From: DATJLY01 sp035604615
GTDB taxonomy: Bacteria; Pseudomonadota; Alphaproteobacteria; ATCC43930; CGMCC-115725
Reading direction: 5' to 3'
Assembly: GCA_035604615.1 (NCBI GenBank)
Contig: DATNID010000019.1
Location: 62,001 to 126,000, forward strand
Length of the DNA stretch: 64,000 nucleotides
The position numbers and the translations under genes were made by a program. Positions 16,644 to 24,678 of this stretch are shown here, in pieces. Numbering within the stretch: position 1 is the first letter of the stretch; the number at the start of each line of letters is the position of its first letter. Under the pieces are notes generated by a model that was given only the letters and a program-made list of their open reading frames with translations, did no database searches and was not told the origin of the DNA.

Positions 16644-17408
16644 TCAAGGGCCGCCCGGCTCCATGCCGTGCGTGCGATAGACCGGGGCCGCCTCGGGCGA
16701 TGAGAGGAAGCTCACCAGCGCCTTGGCCGCATCCGGGTCCTTTGCCTGCGCCGACACGAAAGCGACGAGACCGGTCGGCGGCGACACGTCGCGCGGCAAG
16801 GGGCCGACCGCTTCGACGCCGGGCTCGGTGACGATCTCGCTGACGAAGGTGACGCCGAGCTCGGTCTCGCCCTTGGCCAGCATCGCCATGGCGCCGGCGC
16901 CGCGCGCGGCAAGCCTGAGCTTGGGCTTCATCGCCTCGGCGATGCCGAGCTTTTGCAAGGTTGCCTCGAAGCTCACCCCGGCGGCCGCCCCCAGCGCGGG
17001 GTTGGGATAGGCCAAGGAATTTGCGGCGAGTAGCACGCGCCTGACCGCGTCGTCGCTCGAGATGTCGGGCTTGGGCGCGCCGGCCCGCACCGCGATGCCG
17101 ACGGAAACTGTGGCGAGCGGCGTGGCGCTGGACGTCACGACATGGCCCGACGCGATCACGTCGTCGTAAGGCGGCTGCACCACCGGCACGTCGAACGCAT
17201 CGCCGCGCGCGACCTGCGCGTGGGTTCCCTTGCCCGAGCCGAACGTTGCCTTGACCGTGTGCCCCGTCTTGGCCTCGAAGTCAGGGATCAATTGCTCGAT
17301 CACGGCCCTGATGCCGCCGGGCGCGATGAGGGTGATCTCGGCCGCGCCTGCGGGCGAGCCGCTCCACGCGGTCAAGAATGCGAGCGCGGCCACCAGCGAA
17401 ATTCTCAT
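16644..17408 (-). CDS. Substrate-binding protein, ModA-like (orphan)
   Basis: The precursor of 254 residues has a signal peptide (MRISLVAALAFLTAWSGSPAGAA). The mature part has the molybdate/tungstate-type fold pattern (ITLIAPGGIRAVIEQLIPDFEAKTG, GSGKGTHAQVARGDAFDV). Many family members with this sequence bind organic ions rather than molybdate, and no modB or modC is present. The ATG at 17408 begins the signal peptide, and GAGGGGGAAG precedes it. It is transcribed toward the gentisate dioxygenase gene with a gap of about 98 bases, so it may share that transcript and recognise an aromatic acid; this last point is inference. Confidence 0.85.
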   Translation of the reverse strand: MRISLVAALAFLTAWSGSPAGAAEITLIAPGGIRAVIEQLIPDFEAKTGHTVKATFGSGKGTHAQVARGDAFDVPVVQPPYDDVIASGHVVTSSATPLATVSVGIAVRAGAPKPDISSDDAVRRVLLAANSLAYPNPALGAAAGVSFEATLQKLGIAEAMKPKLRLAARGAGAMAMLAKGETELGVTFVSEIVTEPGVEAVGPLPRDVSPPTGLVAFVSAQAKDPDAAKALVSFLSSPEAAPVYRTHGMEPGGP

Positions 17409-17496
17409 GCCTTCCCCCTCGGCTTCGCGAAGCCTCTTCCCGGCCGTAACGTTTGCCGTCAATGTGGCGGCGATCAGGGGTTCGCGCGGGGAGACC

Positions 17497-18639
17497 ATGG
17501 CGAGAGGACGCAAGACCATCAAGACCGCCGCCAAGACGGCGGCGCGGCGCAAGCCGGCGCCGAAGATCAAGGCCAAGGCCAAAGCGAAGGCCAAGGCCGC
17601 GCGGCCGGCCGCCGCCGCGCGTGCCCGCCGCGCCGCCGGCAAGCTGCGGCTTTCGATCCTGTGCGGCGATTATGAGATCGTGCGCGCCTTGAAGGACGGC
17701 ACGGTGCAGCCCAAGGGCATCGAGCTGGTGGGCGGCGACTATCCGGGCACCGGCGCGATCCACGACCGGGTGGCGGCGGGCGACGCCTGCGACATCAACG
17801 AATATAACGGCGGCCATTATGTGGTGCAGAAGGCGCACGGGCGCGCCGACATCACCGCCATCCCGGTGTTCCTGCACCGCCGCTTCCGCCACGGCTTCAT
17901 CTACATCAACACGCAGCGCGGCATCGCGCGGCCGTCGGACTTGGCCGGGCGGCGCGTGGCGTGCCGCTCGATCGGCGCCGCCGCGGCCTATTGGATGCGG
18001 GCCTATCTCGAGGATTTCGGCGCGCCGCACCGCTCCATCACCTGGGTGATCGAGCACCCCGACGAGGCGACCGAGCGGGCGCCCAAGGAGCTGAAGCTCG
18101 AGATCGTGCCCAAGGGCAAGAATGTCGAGCAGATGGTGCTGACCGGCGAGGTCGACGCCATCATCCAGCCCAATGTGAGCCGCGCCTGCGCCGAGGGCGA
18201 TCCCCGCATCGCGCGGCTGTGGCCCGACTACAAGGCGGTCGAGATCGACTACTACAGGCGCACCGGGTTCTTTCCCATCATGCATGTGACCACCGTGCCG
18301 ACCGCGCTGGTGGCGAAGCATCCCTGGATCGTCGAGAGCCTCACGCTCGCCTTCGAGGAGGCGAAGCAGCTCGCCATGCAGCGCGTCGCCAACCCGCGCA
18401 ACGTGCCGCTCGCCTTCTGGCGCGCATATTGGGAGGAGGAAGCCGCGCTGCTTGGACCCGACCCGTGGTCCTACGGGCTCTCCGACCTCAACAAGCGCAA
18501 CTACGATACGCTGGTGGGCTACGTCCACGACCAGGTGCTGACCGGGCCACGCCCCAGGCTCGAGGACCTCTTCCCCAAGGAGGCGTTCGCGCTGCAACTG
18601 CCGCTGCCGACGATGCATCGGCTCACGTATGGATGGTAG
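17497..18639 (+). CDS. Periplasmic-binding-fold protein with histone H1-like N-terminal tail (4,5-dihydroxyphthalate decarboxylase-like)
   Basis: The protein of 380 residues has two parts. Residues 1-48 are almost only Lys, Ala, Arg and Pro (KTAAKTAARRKPAPKIKAKA and onward), like the tail of histone H1 or bacterial H1-like proteins. Residues 49-380 form a binding-protein-type fold (LRLSILCGDYEIVRALKDGT) related to 4,5-dihydroxyphthalate decarboxylase and to the protein at 37739-38740. There is no signal peptide, so it is probably cytoplasmic and enzyme-like rather than a transport receptor. The tail is not seen in the paralogue. The next gene, DUF3775-like, overlaps it by 7 bases, so they are co-translated. 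The substrate is unknown. Confidence 0.85.
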   Translation: MARGRKTIKTAAKTAARRKPAPKIKAKAKAKAKAARPAAAARARRAAGKLRLSILCGDYEIVRALKDGTVQPKGIELVGGDYPGTGAIHDRVAAGDACDINEYNGGHYVVQKAHGRADITAIPVFLHRRFRHGFIYINTQRGIARPSDLAGRRVACRSIGAAAAYWMRAYLEDFGAPHRSITWVIEHPDEATERAPKELKLEIVPKGKNVEQMVLTGEVDAIIQPNVSRACAEGDPRIARLWPDYKAVEIDYYRRTGFFPIMHVTTVPTALVAKHPWIVESLTLAFEEAKQLAMQRVANPRNVPLAFWRAYWEEEAALLGPDPWSYGLSDLNKRNYDTLVGYVHDQVLTGPRPRLEDLFPKEAFALQLPLPTMHRLTYGW

Positions 18640-19070
18640 CCAAACTGCTGAAAGCGCTATCGATCATTGAGGCGCAAGCCATCGCCGAGGCCGCCGCGTC
18701 GCGCGCCCGGGACGAGCGCGCCATGCTCGACTATATCGGCGTCGGCCGGCGGGCGGCGCGGCGCCCGGTCAATCTCCCCGCGCTTCCAGTTCTGATCCGG
18801 CCGAGCGCGGTCGATCTCGGCGCTTTCGAAAGCAGCGAGGCGCGGCGGTTGCAGGAGCTGCTCGCGCGCCTCACCGTCGCCCAGCGCCTGGAACTGATCG
18901 CGCTGGCATGGTTCGGCAAGAGCGCTTCGCTCGATTTCGACGCCGCCCTGCGCCGGGCGCGGCGCGTTCCGCCCGAGGCGCAGGTGGGCTACCTGATGAG
19001 CCGGCGGCTCGAGCTTCACATCCCCGCCGGTCTCGACCGGCTTGACGCGGCGAGTCCTGGCGGACATTGA
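18633..19070 (+). CDS. DUF3775-like protein
   Basis: The protein of 145 residues has a helical N-terminus. Its C-terminal segment RLELIALAWFGKSASLDFDAALRRA, then YLMSRRLELHIPAGLDRL, matches my recollection of DUF3775, an alphaproteobacterial domain without known function. The ATG at 18633 overlaps the preceding gene (ATGGTAG), which suggests coupling to the tail-bearing binding-fold protein. No Cys and no membrane segment are present. The family call is moderate; the reading frame itself is well supported by spacing and composition. Confidence 0.7.
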   Translation: MVAKLLKALSIIEAQAIAEAAASRARDERAMLDYIGVGRRAARRPVNLPALPVLIRPSAVDLGAFESSEARRLQELLARLTVAQRLELIALAWFGKSASLDFDAALRRARRVPPEAQVGYLMSRRLELHIPAGLDRLDAASPGGH

Positions 19071-19100
19071 TCCGACCGGCAGCGGGAATCGGGAGCGACC

Positions 19101-20447
19101 ATGGCGCAGATGCATTTCGCGGTCTTCATGTCCGGCGATTCCAACTATCACATCGCCGGCTGGCGCCTGCCCGAGGCCTATGCCGACACCGGCGTGACGC
19201 TCAAGCGCTGGATCGAGTTCGCCCGCACCATGGAGCGCGGCAAGCTCGATATGCTGTTCATCGCCGACAGCCACGGCGTCGCCGGCGCCGACGATCTCGA
19301 GACCTTGAGCCACTCGCCCCAGGTGTCGCGCTTCGAGCCGTTCACCGTGCTGTCGGCCTTGGCCGCCGTGACCGAGCGCATCGGCCTCGTCTCGACCTGC
19401 GCCACCACCTACAACGAGCCTTACACCGTGGCGCGCATGTTCGCCTCGCTCGACCATTTGAGCGGCGGGCGCGCGGGGTGGAATTTCGTCACCGGCGCCA
19501 ACCGCGAGGACGCGCTCAATTTCAGCCACAAGGAGCACGTGCCGCACGCGCAGCGCTATGACCGCGCCGAGGAATTCGCCGATGTCGTGCGCGGCCTGTG
19601 GGACAGTTTCGAGGACGACGCGTTCCTGCGCGACAAGGCTTCGGGCCGCTTCTTCGATCCCAAGAAGCTCCATGTCCTGAACCATGCCAGCAAGCATTTC
19701 TCGGTCAAGGGTCCGCTGAGCATCGGGCGGCCGCCGCAGGGCCATCCCGTCCTCGTGCAGGCCGGCAAGTCCGAGCCGGCGCGCGAAGTGTCGGCGCGCG
19801 TCGCCGATGCGGTCTTCACCTCGCAAACGAATATCGAGGACGCGCAGAAATTCTACGCCGACGTGAAGGGACGGATGGCGAAGTTCGGGCGCTCGCCCGA
19901 CCACATCAAGATCATGCCCGGCGTCGCCATCTTCACCGGCCGCACCGCCGAAGAGGCCGAGGAGAAATACGAGCGCCTCCATGCGCTCATCCATCCGCAA
20001 GCCGCGCTCGCGCTCTTGAAGGAGCGGCTCGGCGGCATTGATCTTTCGGGCCATCCGCTCGACGGGCCGGTGCCGGAGATGAAGGGGAACGACGTGCGTA
20101 TGAGCAACCCGCCGGAGCTGGCGCGGCTGGCGCGGCGCGAGAACCTCACCATCCGCCAGCTCGCCTACCGCTATGCCGCGGCGCGCAGCCATTGGATGAT
20201 CCGCGGCTCGGCGGTGCAGATCGCCGACCAGCTCGAAGAATGGTTCGTGAAGAAGGCGGCCGACGGGTTCAATCTCCTGCCGCAATACCTGCCCGGCGCG
20301 CTCGACGATTTCGTCGATCTCGTGGTGCCCGAGCTGCAGCGCCGCGGTCTCTTCCGCAGGGAATACGAAGGCCGTACTCTGCGCGAGCATCTGGGCCTGC
20401 CGCGGCCGGTCAACCGCTATGCCGCGGCGGCGCGGGCGGCCGAGTGA
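19101..20447 (+). CDS. Flavin-dependent monooxygenase of the NtaA/SnaA/DszA (LLM) family
   Basis: The protein of 448 residues follows the bacterial luciferase-like TIM barrel with the long insertions of the NtaA/SnaA/DszA group. Visible signatures are HIAGWRLPEA, LDMLFIADSHGV, NEPYTVARMFASLDHLSGGRAGWNFVTG and QAGKSEPAREVSARVADAVFT. These enzymes use FMNH2 supplied by a separate reductase to oxidise nitrilotriacetate, sulfur heterocycles or similar compounds. No flavin reductase gene is adjacent. The gene follows the DUF3775 gene by 30 bases and may share its transcript. The substrate is unknown. Confidence 0.92.
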   Translation: MAQMHFAVFMSGDSNYHIAGWRLPEAYADTGVTLKRWIEFARTMERGKLDMLFIADSHGVAGADDLETLSHSPQVSRFEPFTVLSALAAVTERIGLVSTCATTYNEPYTVARMFASLDHLSGGRAGWNFVTGANREDALNFSHKEHVPHAQRYDRAEEFADVVRGLWDSFEDDAFLRDKASGRFFDPKKLHVLNHASKHFSVKGPLSIGRPPQGHPVLVQAGKSEPAREVSARVADAVFTSQTNIEDAQKFYADVKGRMAKFGRSPDHIKIMPGVAIFTGRTAEEAEEKYERLHALIHPQAALALLKERLGGIDLSGHPLDGPVPEMKGNDVRMSNPPELARLARRENLTIRQLAYRYAAARSHWMIRGSAVQIADQLEEWFVKKAADGFNLLPQYLPGALDDFVDLVVPELQRRGLFRREYEGRTLREHLGLPRPVNRYAAAARAAE

Positions 20448-20451
20448 GGGT

Positions 20452-21555
20452 TTAGCGCGCGATCGCCTCGTTGGCCCAGGCGATGATGACGGCCGAGATG
20501 TCCTTGCTGTTCGTCTCCATCATCATCACGTGGCTGTTGCCGTGGATGCCCTCGTCGGCGAGCTTGATCCAGCTCGCGTCGATGCCGGCCTGGCGTAGAT
20601 ACTTGACGGTGCAATGATCGTAGGGCGCGTGATACGACGCCTCCGCGGTCAGCACCAGAACGGGTATTTTCTGCAAATTGGGCAACTGCCGCGCCGGCTC
20701 GGCCTGCGCATAGCAGCGCACCAGGCCGGGCCCGTCAGCCTCGTCCTGCTGCACGAAGCGCAGCTCGGACGCATCCTTCGCCGGCGGCGCGTAGGTCAGC
20801 GGCACGTCGGTCACGCCCCAGGAGAGCGCCACGCCGCCATACTTGAACCAGTCCGGCGCCCCCGTCATCTGCACGTCGTGGACCGGCGGGCCGTTGGGCT
20901 CGATGGCGAGGATGCCCTTGACCAGATCGGGCCGCGCGTCGGCGACCGGCCACGCGAACGCGCCGGCCTGCGAGTGGACCAGCAGGATCGTTGGCCCGAT
21001 CTTGTCGACGAGCGCGATGAGGCCGGCGCTGTTCAGCTCCTGCTGGCGGTGGAAATTCCTGATCGAGGGGAGCTGCGACGAGACCAGCTGGCGCACCGAT
21101 TCGTCCTCGAGCGCGCTGCCGCCCGGCCATTGCGTGTGGAGATGCGCCTGCGGCCACAGATTGAATTTCTCCTGCGCGACATAGCGGCTCTGGTTGTTCG
21201 CCATGTCGGTCTGCTCGTTCGGCCCGTAGACGTCCGGATAATAGGGCGAGCGGCCCTTGCCGACCTGGTCGACGACATAGACGGCATAGCCCGCGCGCGC
21301 GAAATCCTGCGCCCACCCGTCGCGCCCGTCCGGCGTGCCGGTGTAGTTGGTGCCCGACATGGTGCCGCCATGCACCATGATCACCGGATAGGGATGAAGC
21401 CGCTTCGCCGGAATCATATATTCCGCGTACATCTGCCCGACCGTGTACTGCTTTTCATTGGCGGTGATCACCTGCCCGCCGACATAGAGCCAGCCTGTCT
21501 TCGCGAGGGCGAGCGGCGCCTCGGCGAGCCGTTTTCCGATACGGCGTGTCCTCAT
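20452..21555 (-). CDS. Alpha/beta hydrolase (esterase-like)
   Basis: The hydrolase of 367 residues has the oxyanion segment VHGG (61-64), the nucleophile Ser195 in LLVHSQAGAF and a C-terminal histidine in GIHGNSH near residue 345, giving a complete triad pattern. There is no cleavable signal peptide. The segment QVITANEKQYTVGQMYAEYMIP is typical of a group of esterase-like proteins in soil Proteobacteria. The ATG at 21555 follows GGGGGAG. It ends 4 bases from the convergent monooxygenase gene and is divergent from the GST gene. The substrate is unknown. Confidence 0.87.
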   Translation of the reverse strand: MRTRRIGKRLAEAPLALAKTGWLYVGGQVITANEKQYTVGQMYAEYMIPAKRLHPYPVIMVHGGTMSGTNYTGTPDGRDGWAQDFARAGYAVYVVDQVGKGRSPYYPDVYGPNEQTDMANNQSRYVAQEKFNLWPQAHLHTQWPGGSALEDESVRQLVSSQLPSIRNFHRQQELNSAGLIALVDKIGPTILLVHSQAGAFAWPVADARPDLVKGILAIEPNGPPVHDVQMTGAPDWFKYGGVALSWGVTDVPLTYAPPAKDASELRFVQQDEADGPGLVRCYAQAEPARQLPNLQKIPVLVLTAEASYHAPYDHCTVKYLRQAGIDASWIKLADEGIHGNSHVMMMETNSKDISAVIIAWANEAIAR

Positions 21556-21615
21556 TGTCTCCCCCTTGGGCCTCCGGCTAGAGTAGCGGCAAAGCCAGAG
21601 GAGGGGCAGGGAGCC

Positions 21616-22233
21616 ATGATCGACATCTATTTCTGGACCACCGACAACGGCTACAAGGCGCTCATCATGATCGAGGAGTCGGGCCTCCCTCATCGCCGCA
21701 AGCCGGTGGCGCTTCCCAAGCGGGAGAATTTCGCGCCCGAGTTCCTGAAGATCAGCCCGGGCCACAAGATCCCCGCGATGGTCGATGACGACGGGCCGGG
21801 CGGGGCCCGCGTGACGCTGTGCGAGTCCGGCGCCATCCTCAAATATCTGGCCGAGAAGTCGGGCGGCGCGCTCTATCCGGCGGACCCGCTGAAGCGCGTC
21901 ACGGTCGATCAGTGGTTCTTCTACGGCACCTCGACCTTCACGCCGCTTGCGCAGCAGTACGGCCTCTTCATGCACCGCTTCCCGGAGGACGTGCCGCAGG
22001 CCAAGAAGCACTACGAGGCGCAGGTGCGCGACATTTTCGGCGTGTTCGACCGCCACCTCGCGGACTCGGCCTTCATGGCGGGCGATTATTCGGTCGCCGA
22101 CATCTCGAGCTATCCCGACGTGCACCTGCACGGGAAGCTGGGTATCGGCCTCAACGAGTATCCCAATCTGAACCGCTGGCACGATGCTGTCGCTGCGCGC
22201 CCCGCGGTGCAGCGCGCTTACGCCCCGATCTAG
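21616..22233 (+). CDS. Glutathione S-transferase, Ure2p/YfcG-like
   Basis: The protein of 205 residues has an N-terminal thioredoxin fold (MIDIYFWTTDNGYKALIMIEE, cis-Pro region GHKIPAMVDDD, glutathione-site ESGAILKYLAEKSG) and an all-helical C-terminal domain. The Asn in TTDNGYK is the usual active-site residue of the YfcG-type group, which often acts as disulfide reductase. The ATG at 21616 follows GAGGGGCAGGGA. Its stop overlaps the convergent pentapeptide gene by 4 bases. It could act as a thiol-dependent isomerase in the nearby catabolic region, but nothing in the sequence shows that. Confidence 0.92.
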   Translation: MIDIYFWTTDNGYKALIMIEESGLPHRRKPVALPKRENFAPEFLKISPGHKIPAMVDDDGPGGARVTLCESGAILKYLAEKSGGALYPADPLKRVTVDQWFFYGTSTFTPLAQQYGLFMHRFPEDVPQAKKHYEAQVRDIFGVFDRHLADSAFMAGDYSVADISSYPDVHLHGKLGIGLNEYPNLNRWHDAVAARPAVQRAYAPI

Positions 22234-23528
22234 GCCGTACTGGCGATACGGCTGTCGCGGCCGGCTGACGGCAGGCCGACGACGCCTGCGAGGCGCGCGT
22301 CGGCGAGATCAATGCCGGCAAGCTCGGCGCCGGTGAGGTTGGCGGCGGAAAGATCGGCGCCGCGCATAACGGCGCGAGAGAGGTTGGCGCCGCGCAGATC
22401 GACGTGCCGCGCCTCGACCCGCTCGAGCATGCTGACGATCGCGCGTCCCGTTGGCAGCAGCAGCGGCCCCAGGTTGCAATCCCTGAGATCGGCGTTGGTC
22501 AGGCGCGCCGCGGTCAGGTTGATGCCGCGCAAATCGGCGCGCGTCATGCGGCAGGAGCGGAGATCGGCGCCCTCGAGTTGTGCCGCTTGCAGCCCGATGC
22601 CGTCGAGCGTCAGGCCGACGAAGATCGCGCCCCTGCCGGTCATGGCGGACAGAGTCTGAGCGGCGAGCGACGACGTCTCGCGCAAGTCGAAGCCGCTTAG
22701 ATCGAGCGGCTCTCCTACGGCGCCGCCAGTAGCGCACCAGCGCTCGTGCCGCTGGATGAGCGTCTCGAGCGCAACCGCGAGTTCGCCGGGCCGCCGTCCC
22801 GCGGGAAGCTGCGTCAGCGCGCCTGAGAGGTCGGCGCCGTCGGTCTCGGCAAATTGCAGGATCGCGTTGGTGAGGATGGCGTTGCGCAGGCTCGCGCCCT
22901 TCAGGTTGGCGCCCGAGAGATCGGCGCCGTCGAGATTGGCGCCGTTGAGCACGGCATTGCGCAGATCGGCCCGCGCCATCTTGCAGTTCCGCATCACGGC
23001 GTCGGTGAAGTCGGTGTGCGACGCGATCGCGCCGGACAGCTTTGCCTGCGACAGGTTCGCGTTGACCATGTGCGCGCCCTGAAGATCGGCGGAAATCACG
23101 TCGGCGACCGCGATGTCCTCGTAGACGCCGACGCGCACGCGCTGGGCCAGCCTGCCGTCGCGCAGGTCGGCGTTGAAAAGGTCGGCGCCGTCGAGATTGG
23201 CGCCGCGCAGCACCGCGCCGCGCAAATCGGCGCGCACCAATATCGCGCCGCGCAGGTCGGCGCGCGCGAGGTTGCAGCCGAACAGCGTAGCGTTGGTGAA
23301 ATTGACGCCCGCCAAACGCGCCGAGGTCAGGAAGGCTGCGGTGAAATCGGCGTCGTTGAGCCGCCGCCCCGCGAGGTCGAGGCCGGTGAGATCGCGATAG
23401 GATAACAGCGCCCGCTGCCCGCCGGGGCGGGCGGAAAGGTACCTATCGTGCCGGCGGATGACCTTGTCGAGCTCGGCTTGCGACATGGGAACGCGCGGAC
23501 GAACGATCGGTGCGGTCGTGTTCGCCAT
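22230..23528 (-). CDS. Pentapeptide-repeat protein
   Basis: The predicted protein of 432 residues consists of two blocks of A(D/N)Lxx repeats (for example ADLRGAILVRADLRGAVLRG and ANLDGADLSGANLKG), which fold as right-handed quadrilateral beta-helices. A non-repeat linker around residues 240-280 separates them (LPAGRRPGELAVALETLIQRH). There is no signal peptide, so it is probably cytoplasmic. The start is uncertain: ATG at 23561, 23528 or 23486. I prefer 23528, since a perfect TTAA-N7-TTAA site (23555-23569) overlaps the first of these. Molecular function is unknown; some relatives mimic DNA. Confidence 0.88.
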   Translation of the reverse strand: MANTTAPIVRPRVPMSQAELDKVIRRHDRYLSARPGGQRALLSYRDLTGLDLAGRRLNDADFTAAFLTSARLAGVNFTNATLFGCNLARADLRGAILVRADLRGAVLRGANLDGADLFNADLRDGRLAQRVRVGVYEDIAVADVISADLQGAHMVNANLSQAKLSGAIASHTDFTDAVMRNCKMARADLRNAVLNGANLDGADLSGANLKGASLRNAILTNAILQFAETDGADLSGALTQLPAGRRPGELAVALETLIQRHERWCATGGAVGEPLDLSGFDLRETSSLAAQTLSAMTGRGAIFVGLTLDGIGLQAAQLEGADLRSCRMTRADLRGINLTAARLTNADLRDCNLGPLLLPTGRAIVSMLERVEARHVDLRGANLSRAVMRGADLSAANLTGAELAGIDLADARLAGVVGLPSAGRDSRIASTA

Positions 23529-23554
23529 TGCGCCTGAGTGTCGGGCGAACGCGC

Positions 23555-23569
23555 TTAACATCCGCTTAA
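23555..23569. promoter_or_regulatory. Perfect CtrA-type site (TTAA-N7-TTAA)
   Basis: TTAA-CATCCGC-TTAA matches the core of the CtrA-binding consensus of Alphaproteobacteria without mismatch. It lies 26 bases upstream of the preferred start of the pentapeptide gene and just beyond the stop of the XRE-type gene. Confidence 0.55.
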
Positions 23570-23585
23570 GCGCATCTTGAAGAAC

Positions 23586-23861
23586 TTATGGATTGTCGCG
23601 CGACCGCGGCTTGGCGAGGCGCACGCCGCGTCCGCCGCCGGAGCTGACGGCGCCCTCGTTGATGAATTCGACGCCGGCGGCCTCCAGGGCGGCCATCACC
23701 TTCATCAGGCTGTCGATAACGCCGCGGACGGTTCCGTCGCTCGCCTCCATGCGCTGGATGGTCGGCAGCGACACGCCCGACGCCTTGGCGAGGGCGCGCT
23801 GCTCCATCCGAACCAGGGCGCGGGCGGCCTTCAGCTGAGCGGAGGTAAGCAAATGAGCCAC
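23586..23861 (-). CDS. Small XRE-type helix-turn-helix regulator
   Basis: The protein of about 91 residues has a helix-turn-helix of the Cro/XRE type: LTSAQLKAARALVRMEQRALA, then KASGVSLPTIQRMEAS and the usual C-terminus AALEAAGVEFI with a Gly-rich GGGRGVRL end. Such mini-regulators are frequent in Alphaproteobacteria. The start is uncertain. GTG 23861 and TTG 23852 are both close to GGAG, and the TTG has the better spacing. It begins 46 bases after the last gene of the Hyf-like operon on the same strand, so it may be co-transcribed with it and could regulate it; that is inference. Confidence 0.75.
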   Translation of the reverse strand: MAHLLTSAQLKAARALVRMEQRALAKASGVSLPTIQRMEASDGTVRGVIDSLMKVMAALEAAGVEFINEGAVSSGGGRGVRLAKPRSRDNP

Positions 23862-23907
23862 TCCGGGAAAAACCGCAAAATAGCGTTGATGGATGAAACT
23901 TGAAAGT

Positions 23908-24663
23908 TCATGTTCTACCCAGCAGCCGCAGGAGCCCATGCAGGATCGTCACCGGGTGGGGAGGGCAACCGGGGACGTAGAGGTCGACCGGAAGCAGACC
24001 CTCGACCCCGGCGGAGGTCTCGGAATGCTCGCGATAGATGCCGCCGGAAATGGTGCAAGCACCGGCGGCGATGACGAGCTTGGGCTCGGCCACGGCTTCA
24101 TAGGTCATGCGCAGCGCGTCCTTCATGTTCGCGCTGACCGGCCCGGTGACGAGAATGCCGTCGGCATGGCGCGGCGACGCGACGAACTCGATGCCGAAGC
24201 GGCTCGCATCGAATACCACGTTGCCCAGCGCGTTGACCTCGACTTCGCACCCGTTGCAGCCCCCGGCGCTGACCTGGCGCAGCCGCAGCGACCGCCCCAG
24301 CAACCGCCGCAGCTCGCGGCCCAGCGCGTCGATCGCGATCGCGCGGTCATCGCTCACGACCAGTCCCTCGCGCGTCGAGGCGGCGAGGCGCCAGTCCCGG
24401 CCGAAGGTGATCGCGCCCTCGGGGCAGGCAGCTTCGCAGGCGCCGCAGAAGATGCAGCGCCCGAGATCGAGCTCCGGCCCTCTCTCGGTCACGCGCAGCG
24501 CGTCGGTGGGACAGATTTCGACGCATCGAGCGCAGCCGGACACGCATTTTTCGGGATCGAGCATCGGGCGGCCGCGAAACAGCGCCGGCAAATCAGGGTC
24601 CTGCGCCGGATAGGCGATGGTGCGATTGCCCTGCCGCGCGCGGGCGACCAGCGTCTTGAACAT
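23908..24663 (-). CDS. Ehr/Hyf-like small subunit with fused 2x[4Fe-4S] ferredoxin (HyfH + HyfI type)
   Basis: The protein of 251 residues has two domains. Residues 35-85 form a ferredoxin with two cluster motifs: Cys40, 44, 47, 51 (first gap of three residues rather than two) and Cys70, 73, 76, 80. Residues 105-250 form the NuoB/hydrogenase small-subunit fold, with the proximal cluster ligands Cys136 and 139 (GCNGCE), Cys203 (GACTISGG) and Cys233 (GCPPHP). The CxxC-E form is that of group 4 hydrogenases and relatives, not the tandem CC of complex I. It is the last gene of the six-gene complex and starts 15 bases after the large subunit, behind GAGGGG. In Hyf and Hyc these two functions are usually separate genes. 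Confidence 0.9.
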   Translation of the reverse strand: MFKTLVARARQGNRTIAYPAQDPDLPALFRGRPMLDPEKCVSGCARCVEICPTDALRVTERGPELDLGRCIFCGACEAACPEGAITFGRDWRLAASTREGLVVSDDRAIAIDALGRELRRLLGRSLRLRQVSAGGCNGCEVEVNALGNVVFDASRFGIEFVASPRHADGILVTGPVSANMKDALRMTYEAVAEPKLVIAAGACTISGGIYREHSETSAGVEGLLPVDLYVPGCPPHPVTILHGLLRLLGRT

Positions 24664-24678
24664 TACGCCCCTCGCTCC

